A stretch of DNA of 64,000 nucleotides from Sphingomonas colocasiae (GTDB lineage Bacteria > Pseudomonadota > Alphaproteobacteria > Sphingomonadales > Sphingomonadaceae): the NCBI RefSeq assembly GCF_019880585.1, contig NZ_JAINVV010000012.1, forward strand, positions 1 to 64,000, written 5' to 3'. Under the pieces are notes generated by a model. It was not told the DNA's origin and made no database searches. It worked only from the letters and a program-made list of their open reading frames with translations. The position numbers and the translations under genes were made by a program. The first letter of the stretch is position 1. Each line of letters opens with the position of its first letter. Shown in pieces: positions 8,903 through 20,415 of the stretch.

Positions 8903-9710
8903 TTATCGCGCGAACAGGATGGCGCGATCATGTCCCGCCAGATCGCGACGACATGTGACGCTCTCCCCCTCCGCCGCGAACAGCGCGCTGACCGCTTCGC
9001 GCTGGCTCGCGCCGATCTCGAGCGCGGCCAGTCCGCCCGGTGCGACGAGCCGGACGATCTGCGGCACGACGATGCGATAGGCATCCAGACCGTCGATACC
9101 CGCGAACAGCGCTTCCGCCGGTTCGTGCCCGACGACGTCGACAGCGAGCACCTCGTTCGTGCCGATATAGGGCGGATTGCACAGAACCAGATCGAACGGT
9201 CCGTCGATCCCTTCCGCCCAATCGCCTTCGACGAAACGCACGCGCGCGCCGAAGCCGAGATCGGCGGCATTGCCCCGCGCGATCGTCAGTGCCTTGGCGC
9301 TCGCATCCACGCCGATCCCGTTCGCCTGCGGCCATTGATCGAGCGCGGCGAGCAGCAATGTGCCGGGCCCGGTGCCGAGATCGAGAATCCGCGCGGGCGG
9401 GCGCGACGCGAAATGGTCGACCGCCGCCTCGATCAGCGTCTCGCTGTCGGGCCGCGGGATCAGCACGCCCGGGCCGACGGCCAGGCTGATCGTCCAGAAG
9501 TCGCGGCGCCCGGTCAGATAGGCGATCGGTTCCCCTGCCACACGCCGCGCGACGAGTGCGGCGAACCCCCTAGGCTCGGGCGTGTCGCGCCGTCCCATCA
9601 GCAGGGCGCCGCGCGAAATGCCCAATATATGCGCCATCAGCAGTTCGGCATCCAGCCGCGGCGTCGCGCTCGCCTCCGCCAGTCGCGCGGTCGCGGCGCG
9701 CAGCGCCGCG

Positions 9711-9727
<17 letters not shown>
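8903..9727 (-). CDS. prmC: Release factor glutamine N5-methyltransferase
   Basis: Methylates the glutamine of the GGQ motif in peptide-chain release factors, using S-adenosylmethionine, in the cytosol. Seen: an N-terminal helical domain ending in [12 protein letters not shown], the SAM-binding motif [14 protein letters not shown] (about residue 115-128) and the catalytic NPPY tetrapeptide at about 184-187. The 274-residue length is normal. The start overlaps the 3' end of prfA by 17 nt, so the enzyme is made together with its substrate protein. The next gene downstream is the DUF4167 gene after a gap of about 270 bp with no gene in it. Confidence 0.96.
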
Positions 9728-10789
<1,062 letters not shown>

Positions 10790-10793
<4 letters not shown>

Positions 10794-12034
10794 CCGTTGC
10801 CGAGCGCCCCGACGATCGCGCCGAACGCGACTTCATCCTGCTGCCCCGTCGCCAGACGCTTGACCGAGGCCATGCCCTTGGCGACCTCGTCGTCGCCCAG
10901 GATCACCGCGAAGGTGGCGCCGCTCGCCGATGCGCGCGTCATCCGCTTCTTCATATTGCCCGAAAAGCCCATATCGGCGGCGATGCCGGCGCGGCGCAAT
11001 TCCGCGATCAGCGCGATCGCCTGCGCTTCGGCGGCCGCCCCCATCGGGACCAGCACCGCAACGGGCGCTTCGGGCGCGGGCTGCGCGATCAGCATGGCCA
11101 GCCGCTCGATCCCGGCGGCCCAGCCGACGGCCGGCGTTTCCGGCCCGCCAAGCTGGCCGATCAGGCCGTCATAGCGGCCGCCGCCCAGCACGGTGCCCTG
11201 CGCGCCCAGCCGATCGGTGATGAACTCGAACGCGGTGTGGCGATAATAGTCGAGGCCGCGCACCAGGCGCGGGTCGCGCGTCCAGGGCACATTCGCGGCA
11301 TCCAGGCCGCGCGTCACCTTCTCGAAGAAATTGCCTGCCTCGACCGAGAGATAATCGTCGATCGACGGCGCGGAATCGGCGATCGGCCGATCCTGCGCTT
11401 CCTTGCTGTCCAGGATGCGCAGCGGATTCTTCTCCAGCCGCTCCAGGCTCTGCTCGGAAAGCTGGTCGCGATTGGCGGTGAAGTGCGCGACGAGCGCATT
11501 GCGCCAGCCCGTGCGCGTCTCTGCGTCACCCAGCGTGTTGAGATTGAGCGTCACCCCATCGGCGATGCCGAGTTCCTCGAGCAATTGCTGCCCCAGCACG
11601 AGCAATTCGACATCGGCGGCGGGCTGATCGGTGCCGATGATCTCGGCATCGAGCTGGTGGAACTGGCGGAAACGCCCCTTTTGCGGCCGCTCGTACCGGA
11701 ACAGCGGACCATGCGTCGCCAGCTTGAGCGGCGTGAACTGCTGCCAGCCCTCGGTCAGATAGGCGCGCGCGATCCCGGCGGTGAATTCCGGCCGCAAGGT
11801 GAGCGAATCCCCGCCGCGATCCTCGAAGCTGTACATCTCCTTGGAGACGACATCGGTGGTTTCGCCAAGCGAGCGCGCGAACACCGCCGTCGCCTCGAAC
11901 ACAGGCACTTCGACGCGCTGGAATCCATAGAGCCGCCGCACGCGATCGAAGGTATCGACGACATGCGCGAAAGCGCGCTGGGTTTCCCCCAGCATATCCT
12001 GGGTGCCACGGATGCGATTGGGTGTCTGGGCCAT
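10790..12034 (-). CDS. hisS: Histidine--tRNA ligase
   Basis: Class II aminoacyl-tRNA synthetase charging tRNA-His. The 414-residue product carries class II motif 2 ([19 protein letters not shown]), the histidine-specific motif [15 protein letters not shown], the GGGRYDGL loop and class II motif 3 ([14 protein letters not shown]), followed by a short anticodon-binding domain. ATG at 12034 gives the standard start ([15 protein letters not shown]). It heads the hisS-prfA-prmC-DUF4167 transcription unit, and its promoter must lie in the 88-bp gap before the divergent DUF1345 gene. Confidence 0.97.
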
Positions 12035-12122
12035 AGGCTGCGCTCTCTAGTGCGTCATCGCCCAACGTGGAAGCGCTTTGCGCGGCTGGCGGACCAACGC
12101 CCGAGCCGCTAGCCTGCCCGCG

Positions 12123-12767
12123 ATGACAGCGCGGCAAACAAACGGCATCGGCAACCGGATCGCGCCACCGCGCTTCCTGTGGTTCGGCGCGACGCTGCTC
12201 GCCGGCTTCGCCGTCGCACTGCAATGGCTGGACTGGCGCCATGCGGTGCTGGCCGCGTTCAGCCCCGCCGCCGCGCTCTTTCTCGCCTCGATCGTGCCGC
12301 TGCTCGGGCAGGATGCGGACAGGATGCGCGCCAACGCCGCGCGCAACGACGCCAATCGCGTCGTGCTGCTGCTGTTGACGGTGCTGCTCGCGCTGGTGGT
12401 GCTCGTCGCGGTCGCCTCGGTCCTTGCCGAACGCGGCACGCCAAGCCCGGGCGCGATCGCGCTGATCGTGACGACGCTGGTGCTGGCCTGGACCTTCGCC
12501 AACACCGCCTTCGCGCTCCACTATGCACATCTCCATTATCTGCCCGGCAAGGGCGGCGATCGCGGCGGCCTGCAGTTTCCGGGGACGAAGGAACCCGATT
12601 ATCCCGACTTCTTCTATTTCAGCTTCACGCTCGGCATGACCTTCCAGACCTCCGACGTGACGATCGCGACGCGCCATATGCGGCAGGTGGCGCTGCTGCA
12701 GAGCGTGGCCGCCTTCGTCTTCAACATCGGTATACTCGCCTTCACGATCAACGCCCTGGGTGGGTGA
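12123..12767 (+). CDS. DUF1345 family membrane protein
   Basis: A 214-residue polytopic inner-membrane protein of the DUF1345 family; function unknown. Four or five hydrophobic segments are visible, and the family hallmark FFYFSFTLGMTFQTSDV lies near residue 160-176. ATG at 12123 is preferred; an earlier in-frame TTG would add 15 residues reaching into the hisS promoter region. The gene is divergent from hisS and followed after 65 bp by an M61 peptidase gene in the same direction. Confidence 0.85.
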   Translation: MTARQTNGIGNRIAPPRFLWFGATLLAGFAVALQWLDWRHAVLAAFSPAAALFLASIVPLLGQDADRMRANAARNDANRVVLLLLTVLLALVVLVAVASVLAERGTPSPGAIALIVTTLVLAWTFANTAFALHYAHLHYLPGKGGDRGGLQFPGTKEPDYPDFFYFSFTLGMTFQTSDVTIATRHMRQVALLQSVAAFVFNIGILAFTINALGG

Positions 12768-12832
12768 CGGGCTGGACCTTCGGGTCTGGCGGGGTAAATT
12801 GGCTGTTTCCCCCCTCCCCATGAAAGCCGTTC

Positions 12833-14737
12833 ATGAAATCCTGCCTGATGTTTCCGCTGCTCCTCGCCGCAACGCCCGCGCTCGCGCAGAACACGCTGCC
12901 CCAGCCCGCCTTGCTGGTCGATACCATCCCGGCGCCACGCGACGTCGCCTATCCCGGCACCATGACGATCGACGTCGACGCCACCGATGTCGATCGCGCG
13001 ATCCTGAAGGTGAAGCAGATCATCCCCGTCGCCAAATCCGGCCCGATGACCCTGCTCTTCTCCAAATGGCTGCCGGGCAAGCATGCGCCGCGCGGCGAGA
13101 TCGAGAAGCTGGCGGGGCTCCGGATCAGCGCGGGCGGCAAGACGATCGCCTGGCGGCGCGACAATCTGGACGTCTACGCCTTTCATATCGACGTGCCCTC
13201 GGGCGCCCGGCAGCTCGACATCGCGTTCGATTTCGTCTCCGCCACCCAGGGCGACCAGGGCCGCATCGTCATCACGCCCGCGATGATGAACCTCCAGTTC
13301 GAAATGGTCTCGCTCTATCCCGCCGGCTATTTCACGCGCCGCATCCCGGTGCGCGCCACCGTCACCTATCCCGATGGCTGGAAGGCGGCGTCGGGCCTGC
13401 CCGCGCGCGCGACGGGATCGACCTATGCATATGAGACCACCGACTATGAGACGCTGATCGATTCGCCGGTCTTCGCCGGCAGGCATTTCCGGCAGGAACA
13501 GCTCGCCCCGCGCGTCCGGCTCAACATCGTCGCCGACGAAGCCGCCAATCTCGCCGCCACCCAGCCGCAGATCGACGCGCACAAAAAGCTCGTCGATCAG
13601 GCGATCAAGCTGTTCGGATCGCAGCCATATGACCGCTACGAATTCCTGCTGGCGCTCACCAGGCAGATGGGCGGAATCGGCCTCGAGCATCACCGCTCCT
13701 CCGAAAACGGCGTGAACCCCGAATATTTCACCGAATGGGACAAGGGGCCGGGCCGACGCGGATTGCTGCCGCACGAATTCACGCATAGCTGGAACGGCAA
13801 GTTCCGCCGGCCCGCCGGCAACTGGACGCCCAATTTCAACACGCCGATGAACGACGACCTGCTCTGGGTCTATGAAGGGCAGACCCAGCTCTGGGGCTAT
13901 GTGCTGGCCGCGCGGTCCGGCCTGTTCACCAAGCAGGAGGCGCTCGACGCGCTCGCCACCGTCGCCGCCAGCCTCGACATTCGACGCGGGCGCGACTGGC
14001 GCCCCCTGCGCGACACCACCAACGATCCCGTGATCACCGCGCGCCGCCCCAAGGGCTGGACGAGTTGGCAGCGGTCCGAGGATTATTACAATGAAGGCAT
14101 GCTCGTCTGGCTGGAGGCCGACGCGATCATCCGCGAGAAGACCGGCGGCGCACGCGGGCTCGACGATTTCGCACGCACCTTCTTCAAGGGGCGTGACGGC
14201 GACTGGGGCACCAGCACCTATGAGTTCAACGACGTCGTCACCGCGCTCAACGGCGTGGTCGCTTATGACTGGGCGGGTTTCCTGACGCAGCGGCTGACCG
14301 AAACCGCCAGGGGCGCGCCACTGAACGGCTTCACCAAGGGCGGCTATCGCCTGACCTATGGCGAGACGGCGACCGGCGCGGTCAAGGATGCCGAACGCAC
14401 CGGCGAATCGGTCGATCTCGTCTATTCGCTGGGGCTGAGCGTCGGCAAAGGCGGCAAGATCAGCCAGGTGATCTGGGATTCGCCCGCCTTCGACAAGGGC
14501 ATGACGGTCGATGACGAGATCGTCGCGGTCAACAACCGCGCCTATTCGGGCGACGGCATCCGCACCGCGATCACCGATGCCAAGGACGGCAAGTCGCCGG
14601 TGCGGCTGCTGGTGAAATCGGGCGACCGATATCGCGATGTGACCATCGACTATCGCGGCGGGCTGCGCTATCCGCGCTTCGAAAAAATAGGTGCCGGAGA
14701 GGGCAGCCTGGACAAGCTTCTGTCACCACGATCCTGA
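12833..14737 (+). CDS. M61 family metallopeptidase with C-terminal PDZ domain
   Basis: An exported zinc aminopeptidase-like enzyme of the M61 (glycyl aminopeptidase) family. The 634-residue protein begins with a signal peptide (MKSCLMFPLLLAATPALAQ). An N-terminal beta domain is followed by the catalytic domain with the zinc motif HEFTH at about residues 314-318 and the third ligand Glu in LLWVYEGQTQLWG about 30 residues later. A PDZ-like domain follows at about 520-615 (SAFDKGMTVDDEIVAVNN region), as in most M61 proteins. The ppa gene starts 11 nt downstream in the same direction, so the two may share a transcript, though no functional link is obvious. Confidence 0.93.
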   Translation: MKSCLMFPLLLAATPALAQNTLPQPALLVDTIPAPRDVAYPGTMTIDVDATDVDRAILKVKQIIPVAKSGPMTLLFSKWLPGKHAPRGEIEKLAGLRISAGGKTIAWRRDNLDVYAFHIDVPSGARQLDIAFDFVSATQGDQGRIVITPAMMNLQFEMVSLYPAGYFTRRIPVRATVTYPDGWKAASGLPARATGSTYAYETTDYETLIDSPVFAGRHFRQEQLAPRVRLNIVADEAANLAATQPQIDAHKKLVDQAIKLFGSQPYDRYEFLLALTRQMGGIGLEHHRSSENGVNPEYFTEWDKGPGRRGLLPHEFTHSWNGKFRRPAGNWTPNFNTPMNDDLLWVYEGQTQLWGYVLAARSGLFTKQEALDALATVAASLDIRRGRDWRPLRDTTNDPVITARRPKGWTSWQRSEDYYNEGMLVWLEADAIIREKTGGARGLDDFARTFFKGRDGDWGTSTYEFNDVVTALNGVVAYDWAGFLTQRLTETARGAPLNGFTKGGYRLTYGETATGAVKDAERTGESVDLVYSLGLSVGKGGKISQVIWDSPAFDKGMTVDDEIVAVNNRAYSGDGIRTAITDAKDGKSPVRLLVKSGDRYRDVTIDYRGGLRYPRFEKIGAGEGSLDKLLSPRS

Positions 14738-14748
14738 AACGGAATAGC

Positions 14749-15291
14749 ATGAATATCGATCTGATCCCGGTGGGCGACAATCCGCCGGAAAGCCTGAACG
14801 TCATCATCGAAGTTCCCGTCGGCGGCGAGCCGGTGAAATACGAGTTCGACAAGAAGTCGGGCGCGTTGTTCGTCGATCGCATCCTGCATACGCCGATGCG
14901 CTATCCGGCCAATTACGGCTTCGTTCCCCACACCCTGTCGCCAGACGGCGATCCGCTCGACGCGCTGGTCGTGGCGCGCTCGCCCTTCATCCCCGGCAGC
15001 GTGGTCCGCGTCCGTCCGATCGCGGTGCTCAAGCTGGAAGACGAAGCCGGCGGCGACGAGAAGCTGCTGACCGTGCCGGTCGACGGCACCTTCCCCTATT
15101 ATGAGAATGTCGACGAGAAGGAGCATCTGCCCGCGATCGTGATGCAGCAGATCGAGCACTTCTTCACCCACTACAAGGATCTGGAGCCCAAGAAATGGGT
15201 GCGGATCGGTAGCTGGGGCGACGCCACCGAAGCCCGCCGGATCGTCATCGAAGCGATCGAGGCCGCCGAAGCCGCCAAGAAGGCGAAGTAA
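14749..15291 (+). CDS. ppa: Inorganic pyrophosphatase
   Basis: Family I soluble pyrophosphatase that splits pyrophosphate into two phosphates and pulls biosynthetic reactions forward. The 180-residue length fits the bacterial hexameric enzyme. The active-site signature DGDPLDALV (about residues 65-73) and RYPANYGFVPHT, which supply metal- and phosphate-binding residues, are intact. ATG at 14749 lies 11 nt after the M61 peptidase stop. A good intrinsic terminator follows the stop codon directly, so this gene closes the unit. Confidence 0.97.
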   Translation: MNIDLIPVGDNPPESLNVIIEVPVGGEPVKYEFDKKSGALFVDRILHTPMRYPANYGFVPHTLSPDGDPLDALVVARSPFIPGSVVRVRPIAVLKLEDEAGGDEKLLTVPVDGTFPYYENVDEKEHLPAIVMQQIEHFFTHYKDLEPKKWVRIGSWGDATEARRIVIEAIEAAEAAKKAK

Positions 15292-15321
15292 GGGCTGCCG
15301 CCAGTCCTGGCAGCCCCTTTT
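15292..15321 (+). terminator. Intrinsic terminator of ppa
   Basis: The stem GGGCTGCC/GGCAGCCC begins at the ppa stop codon and is followed by CTTTTTCC, a standard hairpin plus T run. Confidence 0.85.
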
Positions 15322-15336
15322 TCCAATGCCCTTCGG

Positions 15337-15426
15337 ATGTCATTCCCGCGAAAGCGGGAATCCAGCTTCTTCTTTTTCCTGATGCTTCACGGAATAGCTG
15401 GATCCCCGCTTTCGCGGGGATGACAT
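15337..15426. repeat. Palindromic repeat of the GCGAAAGC type, copy 1
   Basis: Two 32-bp arms (15337-15368 and 15395-15426) are complementary except for about three positions and flank a 26-nt spacer. Each arm itself contains a small hairpin, CCCGCGAAAGCGGG. It lies between the ppa terminator and the recQ stop. A second element with the same layout is at 17337-17428. Similar repeats are widespread in alphaproteobacterial intergenic regions. Confidence 0.8.
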
Positions 15427-15462
15427 TGTTGGGCCGGCCGGCGAGACCAAACGCCCCGGGCC

Positions 15463-17229
<1,767 letters not shown>

Positions 17230-17336
17230 GGCTTCCCCTAACCGCGCCCGCCGGATTCGTCATGCTGAACTTGTTCGGTCTCTCCGTACAACCGTGACCA
17301 TGCATGTCGAAGGCCACCGATCCATGCTCCCGGCGA

Positions 17337-17428
17337 TGTCGCCCCAGCGAAAGCTGGGGCCCATGCGATCTTTGAACCACGGTGCGATTGAACGCATCGG
17401 ATGGGCTCCAGCTTTCGCTGGAGCGACA
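17337..17428. repeat. Palindromic repeat of the GCGAAAGC type, copy 2
   Basis: Two 32-bp arms (17337-17368 and 17397-17428), complementary at 29 or so positions, flank a 28-nt spacer. Each arm contains CCCAGCGAAAGCTGGG-like mini-hairpins. It has the same size, layout and GCGAAAGC centre as the element at 15337-15426. It lies in the 255-bp gap between recQ and the ABC exporter, which contains no gene. Confidence 0.8.
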
Positions 17429-17484
17429 GAGAGAGTCACGCCAACTTCAAGCTCATACGCGGGTATGGAACCCATAACTGCTGG

Positions 17485-19293
17485 TCACGCCTCTTCCATC
17501 TCCGCCTCTGCCTGCTGCCGCATCCACATCTCGGCATAGAGCCCGTTTTTCCTGAGCAGACTGCGATGGGTGCCGCGTTCGGCGATACGGCCGGCTTCGA
17601 GCACGACGATCTCGTCTGCATCGACCACGGTCGACAGCCGGTGCGCGATCACGATCGTCGTGCGCCGCGCCGCGACCGTGCTCAGCGTCGCCTGGATTTC
17701 CGCCTCGGTGCGGCTGTCGAGCGCGCTGGTCGCTTCGTCGAGGATCAGGATCGGCGGATCCTTGAGCAGGGTGCGCGCGATCGCGACGCGCTGCTTCTCT
17801 CCGCCGGAAAGCTTCAGGCCGCGCTCACCCACCTTGGCGTCATAGCCATCGGGCAGGCTCTCGATAAAGCCATGGATGGCTGCCCCCCGCGCCGCGGCTT
17901 CGATCTCGGCCTGCCCGGCATCCTCGCGGCCATAGCCGATATTATAGCCGATCGTGTCGTTGAACAGCACGGTATCCTGGGGGACGATGCCGATTGCGGC
18001 GCGCAGGGAGGTCTGCGTGACCGCCGCGATATCCTGCCCGTCGATCAGGATGCGCCCGCCCGTCACGTCGTAGAAGCGGAAGATCAGCCGCGCGAGCGTC
18101 GATTTGCCCGCACCCGATGGCCCCACCACTGCCAGCGTCCCGCCCGCCGGTATCTCGAAGCTCACGCCCTTCAGGATCGGGCGCTCCGCATCATAGGCGA
18201 AGGAGACGTCCTCGAAGCTGAGCCGCCCCGCCGTCACCACCAAAGGCGGCGCACCGGAATGGTCCGTCACCTCCGCGCGGGTGTCGATCAGGTTGAACAT
18301 CGCATCCATGTCGATCAGGCCCTGGCGCACGGTGCGATAGACCATGCCGAGCAGGTCGAGCGGGCGGAAAAGCTGGGCAAGCAGCGTGTTGACCAGCACC
18401 ACGTCGCCGGTCGTGAAGCGCCCCGTGCTCCAGCCCCAGACGGTATAGCCCATCGCCCCGGCCATCATCAGGTTGGTGATCAGCGACTGGCCGACATTGA
18501 GCATCGCGAGCGACGTCTCGTTCTTCACCGCCGCATCGGCATAGGCTTTGACCGCCTTGCCATAACGCGCGGCTTCGCGGCGTTCGGCGTTGAAATATTT
18601 GACCGTCTCGTAGTTGAGCAGCGAATCCACAGCGCGCGCGACCGCGCCGGTGTCGAGCTCGTTCATCCGTTCGCGGAGCTTCGCGCGCCAGTCGGTCACC
18701 GCACGGGTGAACCAGATATAGGCGATGACCATCGCGAGCGTCGCGGCGACCAGCCCGAAACCGAACTTGACCTGAAAGATGATCGCGACCGCCCCAAGCT
18801 CGATCACCGTCGGCGCGATGTTGAACAACAGGAAATAGAGCATCACGTCGATGCTCTTGGTGCCGCGCTCGACCACCTTGGTCACCGCGCCGGTCCGCCG
18901 TTCGAGGTGGAAGCGCAGCGACAGGCCGTGGAGATGTTCGAAGACATGCGCGGAGAGGCGGCGCGTCGCGTCCTGGCCGACACGCTCGAAGATCGCGTTG
19001 CGGATATTGTCGAACAACACGCCGCCGAAGCGCGCGGCGGCATAGGCAACGACCAGCGCGATCGCCAGCGACGCGGCCGGCTCCATCCCCGGCACCATCC
19101 GGTCGATCGCCGCCTTGTAGGCGAAGGGCATCACCAGGGTCATGCCCTTGGCGATCAGCACCAGCAGCAGCGAAACAACGACACGAACGCGCAGCCCCGG
19201 ATCGTCCTTGGGCCAGAGATAGGGCAGAAAGCGGCGAAGCGGTGCGAAGCCGGTCGGCGGGCGGTCTGTGGAATCGGTGGCGATCGGCGGCAT
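17485..19293 (-). CDS. Atm1/HMT1-type ABC exporter
   Basis: A half-size ABC exporter (602 residues) with fused membrane and ATPase parts, of the Atm1/ABCB6/HMT1 group, which exports glutathione-linked compounds and supports iron-sulfur or heavy-metal homeostasis. Six membrane helices span about residues 35-330. The segment RGTKSIDVMLYFLLFNI and NYETVKYFNAERREA are characteristic of the Atm1 group. The nucleotide-binding domain has Walker A GPSGAGKST (about 390), signature LSGGEKQRV (about 494), Walker B ILILDEATSALD and the H-loop AHRLST. It is monocistronic with a divergent small gene upstream. The substrate is inferred from the family only. Confidence 0.92.
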   Translation of the reverse strand: MPPIATDSTDRPPTGFAPLRRFLPYLWPKDDPGLRVRVVVSLLLVLIAKGMTLVMPFAYKAAIDRMVPGMEPAASLAIALVVAYAAARFGGVLFDNIRNAIFERVGQDATRRLSAHVFEHLHGLSLRFHLERRTGAVTKVVERGTKSIDVMLYFLLFNIAPTVIELGAVAIIFQVKFGFGLVAATLAMVIAYIWFTRAVTDWRAKLRERMNELDTGAVARAVDSLLNYETVKYFNAERREAARYGKAVKAYADAAVKNETSLAMLNVGQSLITNLMMAGAMGYTVWGWSTGRFTTGDVVLVNTLLAQLFRPLDLLGMVYRTVRQGLIDMDAMFNLIDTRAEVTDHSGAPPLVVTAGRLSFEDVSFAYDAERPILKGVSFEIPAGGTLAVVGPSGAGKSTLARLIFRFYDVTGGRILIDGQDIAAVTQTSLRAAIGIVPQDTVLFNDTIGYNIGYGREDAGQAEIEAAARGAAIHGFIESLPDGYDAKVGERGLKLSGGEKQRVAIARTLLKDPPILILDEATSALDSRTEAEIQATLSTVAARRTTIVIAHRLSTVVDADEIVVLEAGRIAERGTHRSLLRKNGLYAEMWMRQQAEAEMEEA

Positions 19294-19379
19294 CGCGCCT
19301 ATCTAGGATGCGGCCGGCCTTCCGCCAATGGATGGAACCGGCCCCGCCATCATCGGTTGTTTCCTTGGAAGGAGCGGCC

Positions 19380-19643
19380 ATGATGGAAGCACTGACCTAT
19401 GTGATGGCGATACTGGGCTGCGCGGACGGCGGCGGCGCGTGCACGGAGGTTCGCCTGTCGCGCTATCGCTTCGCGGATCGCGCGCAGTGCGAACGCGCGA
19501 TCGCTCCGATCCTCTCCGGTTCCACCGATGTCAGCTACCCCACCATCGCCGCGCGTTGCATTTCCGAACGGCATTATGCCGCACACAACGGCACAGCCGC
19601 GACCCGCGCAACGCTTGCGAGCCTGCAGCGATTCACGAACTGA
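19380..19643 (+). CDS. Small conserved protein with spaced cysteines
   Basis: An 87-residue protein of unknown function. It begins with a short hydrophobic stretch (MMEALTYVMAILGCADGG) and carries three further cysteines after the first (ACTEV, QCERA, ARCIS), a spacing that suggests disulfides in an exported or membrane-anchored product. The start is set by AAGGAGCGGCC directly before ATG ATG at 19380. I recall similar small Sphingomonadaceae proteins with a CADGG...C pattern, but no role is known. It is followed by a 19-bp tandem repeat and a long non-coding stretch. Confidence 0.75.
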   Translation: MMEALTYVMAILGCADGGGACTEVRLSRYRFADRAQCERAIAPILSGSTDVSYPTIAARCISERHYAAHNGTAATRATLASLQRFTN

Positions 19644-19663
19644 CGACCAGTCCGCTGAAGCGT

Positions 19664-19720
19664 CCAGCGAGTTCGGGAAAAGCCAGCGAGTTCGGGAAAA
19701 GCCAGTGAGTTCTGGAAAAG
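19664..19720. repeat. Three tandem copies of a 19-bp unit
   Basis: The unit CCAGCGAGTTCGGGAAAAG is repeated at 19664-19682 and 19683-19701 (identical) and 19702-19720 (two changes), with a degraded fourth copy (AAAGTGAG) after it. The copies abut without spacers, so it is not a CRISPR array. Confidence 0.85.
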
Positions 19721-20340
19721 AAAGTGAGCCGGCGACGACAGTGTGGGGTTAGCCGCCGCCGGCTCGGAGATGCGCACATCTGCCGCCTGAGCGCGTCCGG
19801 TGGGGACTGAACGCAAGTGTCAGGCATTATCCGCACACATCGGCTCCGAACCGTGACCCGGCAAACGCAGCAAGACCAGAATCGCCACATTTACCGGCTC
19901 GTGCACGGAGCCGGATCGAATTTCGTTCCACCGTTTCCGGCCGCTGATGGTCGCGATATCGCAACCATCGAAACCTCACAGTGCCGAACAGCGGTTCAAA
20001 ACCTTCGATCGAGTATGGATATGCCTGCCGATCGGTAGTTACGGGAGTTTCAGACCGTCTCATACCGTTACTTGAGCGGCCAATGCCCCCCGCCCCGGTC
20101 GCACGGGAAAGTTTCCGTTAAGGATTTTCTTTAGGGTTCCGTTACTTCCGGCGCTTTTTGACCCATGTTATCAGGTTGCCGCGCAGGTGCTTCAATCAAC
20201 CGTTTGTACCGTTCAAAAGGTTACACTACCGAAATGACCACTGATTCTCCTGCGTTTCCCTGCTGTTTGCTGGTGATCTGGTCAGATCATGGGGAAAGAT
20301 TGCGTTCCAGTATGATGGGTATCGCGTGACATGAACGTCG

Positions 20341-20378
20341 ATGTAACCTGCGAATGATGTATGATGTAACCGTTACAT
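20341..20378. promoter_or_regulatory. Candidate operator: ATGTAAC direct repeat and palindrome
   Basis: ATGTAAC occurs at 20341-20347 and again at 20364-20370, 23 bp apart (about two helix turns). The second copy is the left half of the perfect palindrome ATGTAAC-C-GTTACAT (20364-20378). It sits 36 bp before the winged-helix/TPR start, a position suited to a repressor or an autoregulator. Confidence 0.5.
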
Positions 20379-20415
20379 GGCATCCGAAGCCGCGTGGCAA
20401 CCGAAGGGAAGCTGA
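20377..20415 (+). CDS. Possible 12-codon leader peptide
   Basis: An ATG inside the palindrome opens a reading frame MASEAAWQPKGS that ends in TGA at 20413-20415, sharing its A with the ATG of the next gene (TGATG). This is a typical arrangement for translational coupling. No ribosome site is obvious before it, so it may be chance. Confidence 0.25.
   Translation: MASEAAWQPKGS

Larger units (their letters stand above)
19644..20414. other. Long non-coding region before the winged-helix/TPR gene
   Basis: About 770 bases without a convincing gene, less GC-rich than its surroundings from about 20040 on. It contains a 19-bp tandem repeat (19664-19720), several GTTAC or GTAAC blocks (near 20066, 20140, 20220, 20345 and 20368) and the palindrome ATGTAAC-C-GTTACAT next to the downstream gene. 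This looks like a regulatory region rather than decayed coding sequence. Confidence 0.6.

Noticed and set aside
19664-19720. CRISPR-like array
   Set aside because: The three repeats abut directly with no spacers and there are no cas genes.
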